A DNA stretch of 64,000 nt from Paracoccus sediminis (GCF_900188295.1 NZ_FZNM01000001.1:372001-436000); one strand, 5' to 3'; shown: positions 8,597 through 18,114, counted from the stretch's first letter. Numbers and translations: made by a program. The notes: a model not told the origin generated them from the sequence alone.

Positions 8597-10044
8597 CCCC
8601 GCCAGAACCGCGGCAGCAGCAGGACCAGGACCGACACCAGTTCCAGCCGGCCCAGGTACATGCCCAGGGTCATCAGCCATTTGGCGCTGTCGGGGAATTC
8701 GGCGATGGAGCCGTTGGCGGTGATTTCCGGACCCCAGACGGGGCCGATGTTGGCGATGGCGGTCCAGGCGGCGGTCAACGCCGTGCGGGGGTGCAGCCCG
8801 GTCAGCGACAGCCCCACGATCAGCAGGCCAAAGGTCAGCATGAACAGCGTGAAGAAGGCCATCACCGAATCGATCACGTCCTGGCTCAGCGGGCGCCCTT
8901 CGTAGCGCAGGGCATAGACGCGGTGCGGCGAATGCATCCGCCGCAATTGCGCCTTGACCGCCTGGAACAGCACCAGATAGCGGAACACCTTGACCGAACA
9001 GCCGGTCGATCCGGTGCAGCCGCCGATCAGCCCGCAGATAATCAGGATCGCCAGCGGCAGATGCCCCCATTCCAGCACGTTGGTCGAGGCAAAGCCGGTC
9101 CCCGAAAAGGTCGAGACCACGTTGAAGACGGTTTCGCGCACGATCTCGGCAAAGGTGCCCTGTTGCCGGACCACCACGATCCGATAGATCAGGATAAGGG
9201 CGCAGGCATAGCCGATCCAGCGCAGATAGGCGCGGATCTGCGCGTCCCGCCAGATCGGCGTGACCTGCCCGTGCATCGCCTGCACCAGCCGGATGAAGGG
9301 GATCGACGCCAGAATCATGAAAAACGACCCTGCCCATTCCAGCGGACCCAGAAAGGCGCCGAAGCTGGCATCGTAATTGGAAAACCCCCCGGTCGACACG
9401 GTGCCGAAGGCCTGCACGATGGCATCGAAGCCGTTCATGCCCAGCAGCAGATAGGTCACGGTGCAGAACCCGGTCAGCATCACATAGATGCGGGTCATCT
9501 CGGCCGCGATCTCTCCGGCGCGGGGCAGGATCTTGCCCAGCGTATCGAAGCCCTCGGACCGGAAGAACTGCATCCCGCCGACCTTCATGATGGGCAGAAA
9601 CACCATGGCGACGACGACAATGCCCAGCCCCCCGATCCAGTGCAACAGGGCGCGCCACAGATGCGTGCCCCTGGGCAGGTCGTCCAGATTGGGAAAGGCC
9701 GTGGTGCCGGTGGTGGTCACGCCCGACATCGCCTCGAAATAGGCGTCGACAAAACCGGCATCGGGCTGGCCCAGCACAAAGGGCAGGGCGCCGAACAAGG
9801 GCAGCACCGCCCACAGCCCCGAGGTCAGCAGGAACGCCTGCTGGATCGACAGGCTTTTGTAATCGCCCCAGGTCGCCACCGAAATCAGCGTGCCCGCCAC
9901 GACGGTCAGGGCGCCGGATTGCAGAAACACGACCCAGTGCGGATTGCCCTGCCACCAGTCCACCAGCATCGGAAACACCATCGCAACCCCCAGGGTCACG
10001 ATGATCTTGCCGATCGGATGGGCCACGGGGCGAAGGTCGATCAT
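8593..10044 (-). CDS. trkH: TrkH-family potassium uptake channel subunit
   Basis: This 483-residue inner-membrane protein moves K+ with a cytoplasmic TrkA-type partner, which is not in the window. Four pore-loop signatures are readable in order: TTTGTTAFPNL, FGTVSTGGFSNYDASFG, FSGTGFASTNV (leading into GGCTGSTGCSVKVFR), and AIANIGPVWGPEI. The open frame runs ~79 codons upstream, but that part is Arg/Pro-rich shadow sequence overlapping the MFS gene. The ATG at 10044 (MIDLRPVAHPIGKII) gives a normal TrkH N-terminus. It is followed by a convergent gene end. Confidence 0.95.
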   Translation of the reverse strand: MIDLRPVAHPIGKIIVTLGVAMVFPMLVDWWQGNPHWVVFLQSGALTVVAGTLISVATWGDYKSLSIQQAFLLTSGLWAVLPLFGALPFVLGQPDAGFVDAYFEAMSGVTTTGTTAFPNLDDLPRGTHLWRALLHWIGGLGIVVVAMVFLPIMKVGGMQFFRSEGFDTLGKILPRAGEIAAEMTRIYVMLTGFCTVTYLLLGMNGFDAIVQAFGTVSTGGFSNYDASFGAFLGPLEWAGSFFMILASIPFIRLVQAMHGQVTPIWRDAQIRAYLRWIGYACALILIYRIVVVRQQGTFAEIVRETVFNVVSTFSGTGFASTNVLEWGHLPLAILIICGLIGGCTGSTGCSVKVFRYLVLFQAVKAQLRRMHSPHRVYALRYEGRPLSQDVIDSVMAFFTLFMLTFGLLIVGLSLTGLHPRTALTAAWTAIANIGPVWGPEITANGSIAEFPDSAKWLMTLGMYLGRLELVSVLVLLLPRFWRG

Positions 10045-10075
10045 GCTGCCTGCTTGCCCCGCCTGCCGGTGGCCG

Positions 10076-11566
10076 TCAAGCAGGCTGCGGGCGCCCCCGA
10101 TCCGCCCGGTTGATCCGCCCGACCCACAGGGCGGCCCCCAGCAGCGCGACGGCCGCCGCCAGCGCCACCGCGCCGGTGGCCTGGTCGAATGCGCCGTTGG
10201 CAATCTCCAGCAGGCGTCGCGCCTGGTCCGGGGGCAGGGTGGGGGCCAGCAGCAGCGCCCCGTCCAGAGAATCCGCCGCACCGGCTTCGAAACCCCGGCC
10301 CGCAGCCAGGAACGCCGCGCTGTAGATCCCCGCCATCAGGCTGCCCAGGATCGCGATTCCGAAGGCGCCGCCCAGTTCATAGGACACCTCCTCGATGGAT
10401 GCGGCCATGCCCGCCCGGTTCGCGGGCGCGTTCAGCATGATGGCCGACGATGCGGCGGTCATCGCCGCGCCGATGCCCGCGCCGAGAACGGCAAATCCCG
10501 CAAGCTCGGCCCCCGCATGGCCCAGGCCCAGCCAATAGATCAGGACGCCCGTCCCGCTGACCGCCAGGGCGACGGCCAGCAAACGCCCCGCAGCCACGCG
10601 CGCCAGCATCAGCCCTGCCACCGGCCCCGCCACGAAGGCCGCCAAAGGAACCGGCAGGATGTACAGGCCAGCCTGGAGGGGCGACAGGCCATCGACCAGT
10701 TGCAGCCGCTGGGTGATCGCAAGCTGGACCCCCAGCAGGGCTGCCGCCGAAACGACCGCCCCGATCACCCCGCCCGCAAAGCGCGGATCGCGGAACAGCG
10801 TCAGGTCGATCATCGGATCGGCATGGCAGCGCAGGCGGCGCAGGAACAGCGCCAGCGCGGCGGCTCCGATCAGCGCGGACGCGACCATCACGACGGCCGA
10901 GGGCTGGGGCTTGGCAATCTCCTTGATGGCCAGCGTCATGCCGACAAGGCCCACCAGAATCTGCGCCGACCCCAGCGGATCGAAGGGGTGATGGCCATGC
11001 GCCCCGCCCGCAGGCACCAGCAGCGCCGCCAGCACAAGGGCCACCGCCACCACCGGCAGGTTGACCAGGAACACCGCGCCCCAGTGGAAATGCTCCAGCA
11101 GCGCGCCGCCGATCACCGGCCCGAACGCCGCCCCGCCCGAGGCGACCGCCGCCCAGATGCCGATGGCAAGCGCACGCTGGCCGGGGTCGTCGAAGGTGTG
11201 GCGAATGATCGACAGCGTTGCGGGCATCATCGCCGCCGCCCCCACGGCCAGGCCCGCGCGCGCCGCGATCAGCAGGGCCGACGACGGCGCGAACCCCGCC
11301 GCCAGCGAGGCCGCGCCAAAGATCACCAGCCCGATCATGAACATCCGGCGGTGCCCGTAACGGTCGCCCAACGCCCCCGCGCCGGGCAAAAGCCCCGCCA
11401 CCACCAGAGAATAGACGTTGACGATCCACAGCTTTTCGGTAGCCGACGCGTCCAGGTCGCGGGTCAGCGTGGGCAGCGCCGTGTAAAGCACCGTCATGTC
11501 CACGACGATCAGGAACAGCGCGCTGGACACGATGCCCAGCACAAGCCAGGGGGAACGGGCGGTCAT
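10076..11566 (-). CDS. MFS multidrug efflux transporter, DHA2 (14-TMS) type
   Basis: This 496-residue integral membrane protein looks like a proton-driven drug exporter of the QacA/SmvA group. The N-terminus MTARSPWLVLGIVSSALFLIVVDMTVLYTALPTLTRDL contains the conserved acidic residue in TM1 typical of DHA2 exporters. The MFS signature GALGDRYGHRRMFMIGL lies between TM2 and TM3, and about fourteen hydrophobic segments can be counted. It is divergently transcribed from a TetR regulator, with a palindromic operator in the 85-base gap, so it is probably repressed by that regulator until a ligand such as a cationic compound binds. The substrate cannot be read from the sequence. Confidence 0.9.
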   Translation of the reverse strand: MTARSPWLVLGIVSSALFLIVVDMTVLYTALPTLTRDLDASATEKLWIVNVYSLVVAGLLPGAGALGDRYGHRRMFMIGLVIFGAASLAAGFAPSSALLIAARAGLAVGAAAMMPATLSIIRHTFDDPGQRALAIGIWAAVASGGAAFGPVIGGALLEHFHWGAVFLVNLPVVAVALVLAALLVPAGGAHGHHPFDPLGSAQILVGLVGMTLAIKEIAKPQPSAVVMVASALIGAAALALFLRRLRCHADPMIDLTLFRDPRFAGGVIGAVVSAAALLGVQLAITQRLQLVDGLSPLQAGLYILPVPLAAFVAGPVAGLMLARVAAGRLLAVALAVSGTGVLIYWLGLGHAGAELAGFAVLGAGIGAAMTAASSAIMLNAPANRAGMAASIEEVSYELGGAFGIAILGSLMAGIYSAAFLAAGRGFEAGAADSLDGALLLAPTLPPDQARRLLEIANGAFDQATGAVALAAAVALLGAALWVGRINRADRGRPQPA

Positions 11567-11621
11567 GGTTCACCGGACAATGAAGCGCGACGGGGTGGCG
11601 AGTCGCTCGGGGTTAGTTTAA

Positions 11622-11633
11622 ATACGATCGTAT
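11622..11633. promoter_or_regulatory. Palindromic operator between MFS and TetR genes
   Basis: ATACGATCGTAT is a perfect 12-base palindrome in an AT-rich stretch of the divergent intergenic region, about 19 bases before the TetR start. Its position and symmetry fit the operator of a TetR-family homodimer that controls both its own gene and the transporter. There is no experimental support. Confidence 0.65.
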
Positions 11634-11651
11634 GGAAATGAAAGGGGCGTG

Positions 11652-12197
11652 ATGGCAAGGCCACGCAGCATCGACCGCGACAGGCTGCTGGACGCGGCCG
11701 AGGAGATCGTCCGGCGCCAAGGCGCGGCGGCGCTGACCATCGACACGCTGGCGCGGGCCTGCGGGATCACCAAGGGTGGCGTGCAATACGCCTTTGGCAC
11801 CAAGGACGACATCATCAACGCGATGTTCGACCGGTGGAACCGGGATTACGACGCAAAATTTTCGGCAGCCGCAGGCGATGGCGCGGATCCCCTGCGCCGC
11901 CTGCGCGCCCATGTCGCCGCGACCCGAGAGGCGGACGAGGTGTCGATGTCCAAGGCCGCAAGCCTGATGGCCGGGCTGATGCAGACGCCGGAACACCTGG
12001 CCTCGACGCAAGGGTGGTATCGGGAACGGCTGGCGGGGCTGGACGCCGACAGCCCCGAGGGACGCCGGGCGCGGCTGGCCTTCTTTGCCTGCGAGGGGGC
12101 GTTCCTGTTGCATTTCCTGCGCTTCATGCCGCAGGGGGACGCCGAATGGCAGGCGGTGTTCGACGACATCGCCGGATTGCTGGATCCGTCGGCCTAG
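11652..12197 (+). CDS. TetR/AcrR-family transcriptional regulator
   Basis: This 181-residue protein has an N-terminal TetR DNA-binding domain: MARPRSIDRDRLLDAAEEIV, then the helix-turn-helix ALTIDTLARACGITKGGVQYAFGTKDDII (residues ~30-57). The C-terminal ligand domain is unassigned but resembles regulators of efflux pumps. The ATG at 11652 is preferred over the GTG one codon earlier; AAAGGGG lies just upstream. The divergent MFS exporter and the palindrome between them point to local repression of the exporter and autoregulation. Its stop overlaps that of the convergent ccmE by a few bases. Confidence 0.9.
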   Translation: MARPRSIDRDRLLDAAEEIVRRQGAAALTIDTLARACGITKGGVQYAFGTKDDIINAMFDRWNRDYDAKFSAAAGDGADPLRRLRAHVAATREADEVSMSKAASLMAGLMQTPEHLASTQGWYRERLAGLDADSPEGRRARLAFFACEGAFLLHFLRFMPQGDAEWQAVFDDIAGLLDPSA

Positions 12198-12652
12198 CTG
12201 TTCGGATCCTGATAAACGCCGGTGGCCTTCAGCGTATCGACGACCTCCTTGGGCATGTAGGTTTCGTCGTGCTTGGCCAGCAGGTCGCGGGCCTCGAACC
12301 GACCGTCGCGGTAATAGCCCTTGGCGATGGTGCCCTGGCCTTCGCCGAACAGGTCCGGGCGGGGGTCGCGTCCGACATAGCTGACGGGGATTTCCGCCGC
12401 GCCGTCGGTGATGACGAAATCGAATTCCACCCCGTCGCGGTTGACGACCGAGCCTTCCTTGACCAGCCCGCCCAACTGGAAATACTCATCCGGGTCGGGC
12501 GCCGTGTCGGCCACCTGCGTGGGCGAGCGATACAGGTTGATGCCGTCGCGAAAGCCATAGCCGATCAGCACCACCGCGATCAAAAGCGCGACCGTGGTCG
12601 CCGCGATCACCTGGATGCGGCGGCGTTTCTTCAGGGATTTCATGCCAGCCAT
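12194..12652 (-). CDS. ccmE: Cytochrome c maturation heme chaperone CcmE
   Basis: This 152-residue periplasmic heme chaperone binds heme covalently and hands it from CcmC to the CcmF/H ligase. The single membrane anchor is at residues ~10-30 (KRRRIQVIAATTVALLIAVVLIGYG). The heme-binding element LLAKHDETYMPKEV carries the ligand His and the conserved Tyr; DLFGEGQG is also typical. It lies 10 bases downstream of murI on the same strand. Its partners ccmF and ccmH are 11 kb away in this window; ccmABCDG are not present. Confidence 0.95.
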   Translation of the reverse strand: MAGMKSLKKRRRIQVIAATTVALLIAVVLIGYGFRDGINLYRSPTQVADTAPDPDEYFQLGGLVKEGSVVNRDGVEFDFVITDGAAEIPVSYVGRDPRPDLFGEGQGTIAKGYYRDGRFEARDLLAKHDETYMPKEVVDTLKATGVYQDPNS

Positions 12653-12662
12653 GCCGATGCCC

Positions 12663-13475
12663 TCATGCTGCCTCGAACCGGATCGGGCGGCGCAGGAACT
12701 GCGTGGCCTTGCCCGACACGCGAACCGGATCGCCGGTCGTCAGGTTCCTGGATTGCGTGCCCGGCCCCAGGAATTCGGGCCTGCGGTGCAGATAGTCGGC
12801 CAGGCTTTCGGCGACCAGCCCGGCCTGGCTGAACACCGTCACCCTGGGACCAAGCGCCCGCTGGAATGCGTCCTGGACCAATGGATAATGGGTGCAGCCC
12901 AGCACGGCGGCCTCGGGGTGGGGCATCCGGCGCAACAGCGCCTCGACATGGGATGCCACAAGCGCCTCGGCCAGGATTTCGTCGCCCATCTCGATGGCGT
13001 CCACCACGCCGCCGCAGGGCTGCGCCTCGACATCGACGCCCACGGCGCGAAAGGCCAGTTCCCGCTGAAAGGCGCGGCTGGCGACGGTCGCGGGGGTGGC
13101 GAACAGGGCGACGTGCTTGACCGCGACCTCGCGCGGGGGGGAATTGTCGCCCCAGCGGCGTTCGGTCAGCGCCTCGATCATGGGGACAAAGACGCCCAGC
13201 ACGCGCTTGTCGGCGGGCAGCCATTTTTCCTGCATCCGCTTCAGCGCGGCGGCAGACGCGGTGTTGCAGGCCAGGATCACCAGATCGCAGCCTTCCTGCC
13301 ACAGCCGTTCCACACCCGCGCAGGTCAGGTCGAAGATGTCGTCGGCGTCCCGCACGCCATAGGGGGTATGCTTGTTGTCGCCCAGATAGACCAGCGGCAG
13401 ATCCGGCAGGCGCGCGGCGATGGCCTGATGGACCGTCAGCCCGCCCAGCCCCGAATCAAAGACGCCTACTGCCAT
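12663..13475 (-). CDS. murI: Glutamate racemase
   Basis: This 270-residue cytoplasmic enzyme makes D-glutamate for peptidoglycan. It shows the family motifs [10 protein letters not shown] (residues 6-15), the first catalytic cysteine in [15 protein letters not shown], the second in LGCTHYPLV, and the TPYGVR loop. Length and ends are normal. It is probably co-transcribed with ccmE, which begins 10 bases after its stop. The 92-base gap to the next minus-strand gene shows no clear element. Confidence 0.95.
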   Translation of the reverse strand: MAVGVFDSGLGGLTVHQAIAARLPDLPLVYLGDNKHTPYGVRDADDIFDLTCAGVERLWQEGCDLVILACNTASAAALKRMQEKWLPADKRVLGVFVPMIEALTERRWGDNSPPREVAVKHVALFATPATVASRAFQRELAFRAVGVDVEAQPCGGVVDAIEMGDEILAEALVASHVEALLRRMPHPEAAVLGCTHYPLVQDAFQRALGPRVTVFSQAGLVAESLADYLHRRPEFLGPGTQSRNLTTGDPVRVSGKATQFLRRPIRFEAA

Positions 13476-13567
13476 GCTGCCACCCCGTGCCTGCCCCGCG
13501 AGGCGCCTTTCTAGGACGCATCGCGGTTCTTGGAAATGACCTTGATCGGGTTGTCACCGAAAGGTGG

Positions 13568-16500
13568 TCATTCCGCGGCCTGTTGCAGGGGGGCCTGACC
13601 GCTGCGGAATTGGGCCAGCAATTCGGCCCGGCGGACCGCCGCGACCGCCGCCGCCTGTTCCTTGACCGGGCCGAAGCCGCGCACGGTCAGGGGCAGTTCG
13701 GCCAACTCGATGGCGACGGGCAGGGTGGCGTCCGTCACCTTGGCCAGCACCTCGCGCATGTCGCGTTCGTATTCGCGGATCATGGCCCGTTCGTGGCGGC
13801 GTTCGGCGGTATGGCCGAAGGGGTCGAAGGGCGTGCCGCGCAGGCCCTTCATCCGGGCCAGCACCTTGAAGGCCGTCAGCATCCAGGGACCGAATTCGCG
13901 TTTCTTGGGGCGTCCCTCGGCCGTCTTGCCGGACAGGATCGGCGGGGCCAGATGCAACGTCAGCTTCGTATCGCCGTCCCACTGTTCCGCGACCTGCCGG
14001 GCGGTGGTCAGGTGCAGCCGCGCGACCTCGTATTCGTCCTTGTAGGCCAGCAGCTTGTAGTATCCGCGCGCGACGCTTTCGCGCAGGGGGGCGGGCGCCG
14101 CATCGACCAGCTTGCGGAACCGCCGGGCCAACCGCTGGCCCTGGTATCCGATCAGCCGCGCCTCGCGATAGGCGATGGGATCGGGGGGAAGCTGCGTCAC
14201 CGGGGCGGGCTTGCGGGTCTGGTCGGGAAAGGCCATGGCCCAGCGGCCGATCTGGAAGGCGCGCAGGTTTTCCGCGACCTTGGCGCCGTTCAGCCGGATC
14301 GCCTCCTCGATCGCTCCAAGGCTCAGGGGCAACAGACCCTGCTGCCAGGCCGCGCCCAGCACCAGCATGTTCGAGTATATCGAATCCCCCAGCATCCGCA
14401 GCGCCAGGTCGTTGGCGTCGAAGAACGCCACCCGGTCGCGCAGCCGCGCCTGAAGCGACAGCTTCAACTGGTCGGACGGCACCCGGAAATCGCGGTTCAG
14501 GGTAAAGTCGCCGGTGATGATCTCGTGGTCGTTGACCACCGCGCCGGTGCGGCCGCTGGTCATCAGGCCGATGGTCTTGGCCCCCGCCGTCACCACCAGA
14601 TCGCCGCCGATGATGCAGTCGGCCTCGCCCACCGCGACGCGGATGGCGCTGATGTCCTCGGGGCGGTCGGCCAGGCGCAGGTGGATGTGGACCGCGCCGC
14701 CCTTTTGGGCCAGGCCCGCCATTTCCATCATGCCCGCGCCCTTGCCGTCGATATGGGCGGCCTGGGCCAGCACCGCGCCGATGGTTACGACCCCGGTGCC
14801 GCCGACGCCGGTGATGACGACGTTATGGGTGCCGCTGATCGCGGGCAGGGCGGGGGCGGGCAGGTCGGGAATGTCAAAGGATTCCGCCTTGGGCTTGCGC
14901 AGCGTGCCGCCTTCGACCGTCACGAAGCTGGGGCAGAATCCTTTCAGACAGGAATAATCCTTGTTGCACGACGACTGGTCGATCTGGCGCTTGCGGCCCA
15001 GTTCGGTGTCCAGCGGCACGATCGACACGCAGTTCGACTGCACGCCGCAGTCGCCGCAGCCCTCGCAGACCTCGGGGTTGATCCAGACGCGGCGGTCGGG
15101 GTCGGGGAAGGCGCCCTTCTTGCGGCGGCGGCGTTTTTCGGCGGCGCAGGTCTGGATGTACAGGATCGCGCTGACGCCCGGCGTTTCCGCCAGATCGCGC
15201 TGGACGGCCATCAGTTCGGCCCGTTCCTCGAACCGCAGGCCCGTCGGGAACTGCTTGCGGTCAACGTCTTCCTTTTCGTCATAAACCACGACCAGGGGCT
15301 TGACGCCCATCGCCACCAGCTCCTCGGCGATCTGCTGCGCGGTCAGGCCCCCTTCGTTCGGCTGGCCGCCGGTCATCGCCACGGCGTCGTTGAACAGGAT
15401 CTTGTAGGTGATCGTGGTGCCCGCCGCGATGGCCGCGCGGATCGCCAGCGATCCCGAATGGTTATAGGTGCCGTCGCCCAGGTTCTGGAACACATGCTTG
15501 GTCTTGCTGAACGGCGCCTCGCCGACCCAGTTGACGCCCTCGCCGCCCATGTGGGTGAACCCGGTGGTTTCCCGGTCCATCCACTGCACCATGTAGTGAC
15601 AGCCGATCCCCGCATAGGCGCGGCTGCCCTCGGGCAGCTTGGTCGAGCTGTTGTGCGGGCAGCCCGAACAGAACCACGGCGTCCGCGTGGCGATTTCCGG
15701 GGCGTTGTCGGCCCGGCGCACCTCGGCCAGACGCGTCAGGCCCGCCTTGATGTGGTCGGTGCCGCGGCCCTCCTCGATCAGGATTTCGCCGATCTTCTGG
15801 GCGATCATCACAGGGTCCAGCGCATAGCGGGTGGGAAACAGTTCCGCGCCGGTGCGGTCGTGCTTCCAGCCGTGGACGCGGCGGCCGTGGCGGTTGTCGA
15901 AGATCGCTTCCTTCAACTGGACCTCGATCAGCTTGCGCTTTTCCTCGACGCAGACGATCAGTTCCAGCGTTTCGGACCATTCCTGGAACGACTTCATGTC
16001 CAGCGGCCAGGTCTGCCCGACCTTGTAGGTGGTCAGACCCAGCCGTTCGGCCTCGTCCTCGTCGATGCCCAAAAGCGACAGGGCATGGACCAGATCCAGC
16101 CAGTTCTTGCCCGCCGCGACGAAACCGATCCGGGCGCCCGGCTTGCCCCAGACCTTGTGGTCGATCTTGTTGGCGCGGGAAAACGCCTCGGCCGCCCAGC
16201 GTTTGTAATCGATCATCCGCGCCTCGGACGCGACGGGCGTGTCGTGCAGCCGGATGTTCAGCCCCCCGTCGGGCATGGCGAACTGCGGGGCGACAAAGGA
16301 CAGCCGGAACGGATCGCCGTTGACGACGGATGTCGCCTCGACCGTGTCCTTCATGGTCTTCAGCCCCGTCCAGACGCCCGCGAACCGCGACAAGGCAAAG
16401 GCGTAAAGGCCGTAATCCAGGATTTCCTGCACGCCCGCCGGCGACAGCACCGGGATATAGCGGTCGATCATCGCCCAGTCGGACTGGTGCAGCACGGACG

Positions 16501-16957
16501 AACTTTCGCCGGTATGGTCGTCGCCCATCGCCATCACGACGCCGCCATGGGGCGATGTGCCCGCCATGTTGGCGTGGCGCATCACGTCGCCCGAACGGTC
16601 CACGCCCGGCCCCTTGCCATACCACAGCGCGAAGACGCCGTCGTATTTCCCCTCGCCGCGCAACTCGGCCTGCTGGCTGCCCCAGATGGCGGTCGCGGCC
16701 AGATCCTCGTTCAGGCCGGGCTGGAACAGGATGTTCGATTCCCCCAGCCGCTTGCCTTCGCGCATCATTTGCAGATCGACACCCCCCAGCGGCGATCCGC
16801 GATAGCCGGTGACGAAACCCGCCGTGTTCAATCCAGCCGCCTTGTCGCGCGCCGCCTGCATCAGCATCAGCCGCACCAGGGCCTGCGTGCCGTTCAGCAA
16901 CACCTGCGGTTTCGTCAGATCGAAGCGGTCGGCTAGCGAGAATTCTTGCTTGCTCAT
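13568..16957 (-). CDS. Indolepyruvate ferredoxin oxidoreductase, fused alpha and beta parts
   Basis: This 1129-residue fused 2-oxoacid:ferredoxin oxidoreductase is expected to convert aryl-pyruvates to aryl-acetyl-CoA, reducing ferredoxin. The N-terminal pyrimidine-type TPP domain contains GFVTGYRGSPLGGVD. The middle TPP part has CSGCPHNSST and GIGCHYM. A dicluster-like [4Fe-4S] region follows (CEGCGDCGVQSNC, CNKDYSCLKGFCPSF), then a C-terminal gamma-type domain (VITGVGGTGVVTIGAVLAQA). I chose the ATG with GGAGGAGACCCC upstream, giving MSKQEFSLADRFDLTK. It is divergent from a LysR gene across a gap with two inverted repeats. Confidence 0.9.
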   Translation of the reverse strand: MSKQEFSLADRFDLTKPQVLLNGTQALVRLMLMQAARDKAAGLNTAGFVTGYRGSPLGGVDLQMMREGKRLGESNILFQPGLNEDLAATAIWGSQQAELRGEGKYDGVFALWYGKGPGVDRSGDVMRHANMAGTSPHGGVVMAMGDDHTGESSSVLHQSDWAMIDRYIPVLSPAGVQEILDYGLYAFALSRFAGVWTGLKTMKDTVEATSVVNGDPFRLSFVAPQFAMPDGGLNIRLHDTPVASEARMIDYKRWAAEAFSRANKIDHKVWGKPGARIGFVAAGKNWLDLVHALSLLGIDEDEAERLGLTTYKVGQTWPLDMKSFQEWSETLELIVCVEEKRKLIEVQLKEAIFDNRHGRRVHGWKHDRTGAELFPTRYALDPVMIAQKIGEILIEEGRGTDHIKAGLTRLAEVRRADNAPEIATRTPWFCSGCPHNSSTKLPEGSRAYAGIGCHYMVQWMDRETTGFTHMGGEGVNWVGEAPFSKTKHVFQNLGDGTYNHSGSLAIRAAIAAGTTITYKILFNDAVAMTGGQPNEGGLTAQQIAEELVAMGVKPLVVVYDEKEDVDRKQFPTGLRFEERAELMAVQRDLAETPGVSAILYIQTCAAEKRRRRKKGAFPDPDRRVWINPEVCEGCGDCGVQSNCVSIVPLDTELGRKRQIDQSSCNKDYSCLKGFCPSFVTVEGGTLRKPKAESFDIPDLPAPALPAISGTHNVVITGVGGTGVVTIGAVLAQAAHIDGKGAGMMEMAGLAQKGGAVHIHLRLADRPEDISAIRVAVGEADCIIGGDLVVTAGAKTIGLMTSGRTGAVVNDHEIITGDFTLNRDFRVPSDQLKLSLQARLRDRVAFFDANDLALRMLGDSIYSNMLVLGAAWQQGLLPLSLGAIEEAIRLNGAKVAENLRAFQIGRWAMAFPDQTRKPAPVTQLPPDPIAYREARLIGYQGQRLARRFRKLVDAAPAPLRESVARGYYKLLAYKDEYEVARLHLTTARQVAEQWDGDTKLTLHLAPPILSGKTAEGRPKKREFGPWMLTAFKVLARMKGLRGTPFDPFGHTAERRHERAMIREYERDMREVLAKVTDATLPVAIELAELPLTVRGFGPVKEQAAAVAAVRRAELLAQFRSGQAPLQQAAE

Positions 16958-16988
16958 GTCGGGGTCTCCTCCACCTTGCCGCATTATA

Positions 16989-17005
16989 GGTCAGGTTTGC
17001 TGACC
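16989..17005. promoter_or_regulatory. Inverted repeat in the IOR/LysR divergent region
   Basis: GGTCAG-GTTTG-CTGACC is a perfect 6-base inverted repeat with a 5-base spacer, 32 bases before the oxidoreductase start. It could be an operator for the adjacent LysR regulator or another factor. Confidence 0.4.
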
Positions 17006-17040
17006 GACAAAGGAAAAAAGGTCGCAGCCGCTTTCTCTTG

Positions 17041-17059
17041 CCGGAATGCTGCATTCCGG
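17041..17059. promoter_or_regulatory. Long perfect palindrome in the IOR/LysR divergent region
   Basis: CCGGAATGCTGCATTCCGG is a 19-base perfect inverted repeat around one central base, 48 bases before the LysR start. Its length and perfection make chance unlikely in a 149-base gap. LysR-family proteins typically bind interrupted dyads in their own divergent promoters, so it is a good operator candidate, but another regulator is possible. Confidence 0.5.
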
Positions 17060-17106
17060 TTAGGTCTGCAAAAAACGCATGGCAGACGCCGCAGGATTGT
17101 AACAGC

Positions 17107-18012
17107 ATGGACTGGGACAAGCTCAGAATCTTTCACGCTGTCGCGGATGCGGGCAGTCTGACCCACGCGGGGGATACGCTGCACCTGTCCCAGTCGGCCG
17201 TCAGCCGGCAAATCCGCGCGTTGGAGGAATCGCTGGGCACGACCCTGTTCCACCGCCATGCGCGAGGACTGATTCTGACCGAACAGGGCGAACTGCTGTT
17301 CGATGCCACATCGTCGATGGCGCGCAAGCTGGACACGGCATCGGCGCGCATCCGCGACAGCGAACAGCATGTGTTCGGCGAATTGAAGGTCACGGCCACG
17401 GTTGGGTTCGGGTCGCTGTGGCTGGCGCCGCGCCTGGTCAAGCTGTACGAGAAATACCCCGATCTCAAGATCGACCTGATGCTGGAAGAACGCCTGCTGG
17501 ATTTGCCCATGCGCGAAGCGGACGTGGCCATCCGCATGAAGGAACCCAGCCAGTCCGACCTGATCCGCCGCCGCCTGCTGAACATCCGCATGCGCCTTTA
17601 TGCCACGCAGGACTATCTGGACAAGGCAGGGGTGCCCCGGACCATGGCGGATCTGTCCCCCCACCGGCTGATCTGCCAAAAGCCTGACCAGCCCCAGGTC
17701 GCGGCGGGCGCGCGGCTTGTTCAGGAAATCATGGCCCAGAACATCGGATCGACCCTGACGGTGAACAACTACTTTGGCGTCTTGCAGGCGGTATTGGCAA
17801 AGCTGGGGATCGGCGTTCTGCCCGACTATCTGACCGCCGACCACAAGCAGCTTGTCCGTGTTCTGCCCGACGTCGAATCCGGCGAGGTTCCGGTATTTCT
17901 GGCCTATCCCGAAGAACTGCGCCAGACCCGGCGCGTGGCCGTGTTCCGCGATTTCGTGCTGGAGGAAATCCAGGATTATCGCCGCCGTCAGAGCGAGGCC
18001 TTGCTGACCTGA
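17107..18012 (+). CDS. LysR-family transcriptional regulator
   Basis: This 301-residue protein begins MDWDKLRIFHAVADAGSLT, a standard LysR winged helix-turn-helix (residues ~1-60, including HLSQSAVSRQIRALEESLG). A substrate-binding effector domain follows (VTATVGFGSLWLAPRLVKLYEKYPDLKIDLML onward). The ATG at 17107 is preferred over an in-frame start 23 codons earlier because it gives the canonical N-terminus. The divergent aryl-pyruvate oxidoreductase and the palindromes between them suggest local control. From memory, similar LysR genes in relatives sit beside other genes, so a different target is possible. Confidence 0.92.
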   Translation: MDWDKLRIFHAVADAGSLTHAGDTLHLSQSAVSRQIRALEESLGTTLFHRHARGLILTEQGELLFDATSSMARKLDTASARIRDSEQHVFGELKVTATVGFGSLWLAPRLVKLYEKYPDLKIDLMLEERLLDLPMREADVAIRMKEPSQSDLIRRRLLNIRMRLYATQDYLDKAGVPRTMADLSPHRLICQKPDQPQVAAGARLVQEIMAQNIGSTLTVNNYFGVLQAVLAKLGIGVLPDYLTADHKQLVRVLPDVESGEVPVFLAYPEELRQTRRVAVFRDFVLEEIQDYRRRQSEALLT

Positions 18013-18114
18013 CTTGACCGCCCGCGGGCAGGCGCGGCGCCGCCGGACCAGCCATCCCTGCAAGCCATTCCCCGCCTGCATGTCCGCTATGCGGCCTGTG
18101 CAGCGGGAAAGACC

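Noticed and set aside
13487-16936. Very long open frame on the plus strand (over 1,100 codons) opposite the indolepyruvate oxidoreductase gene
   Set aside because: It is antisense to a gene with clear catalytic and Fe-S motifs. Its translation is His/Gln/Gly/Arg-rich shadow sequence typical of high-GC DNA.
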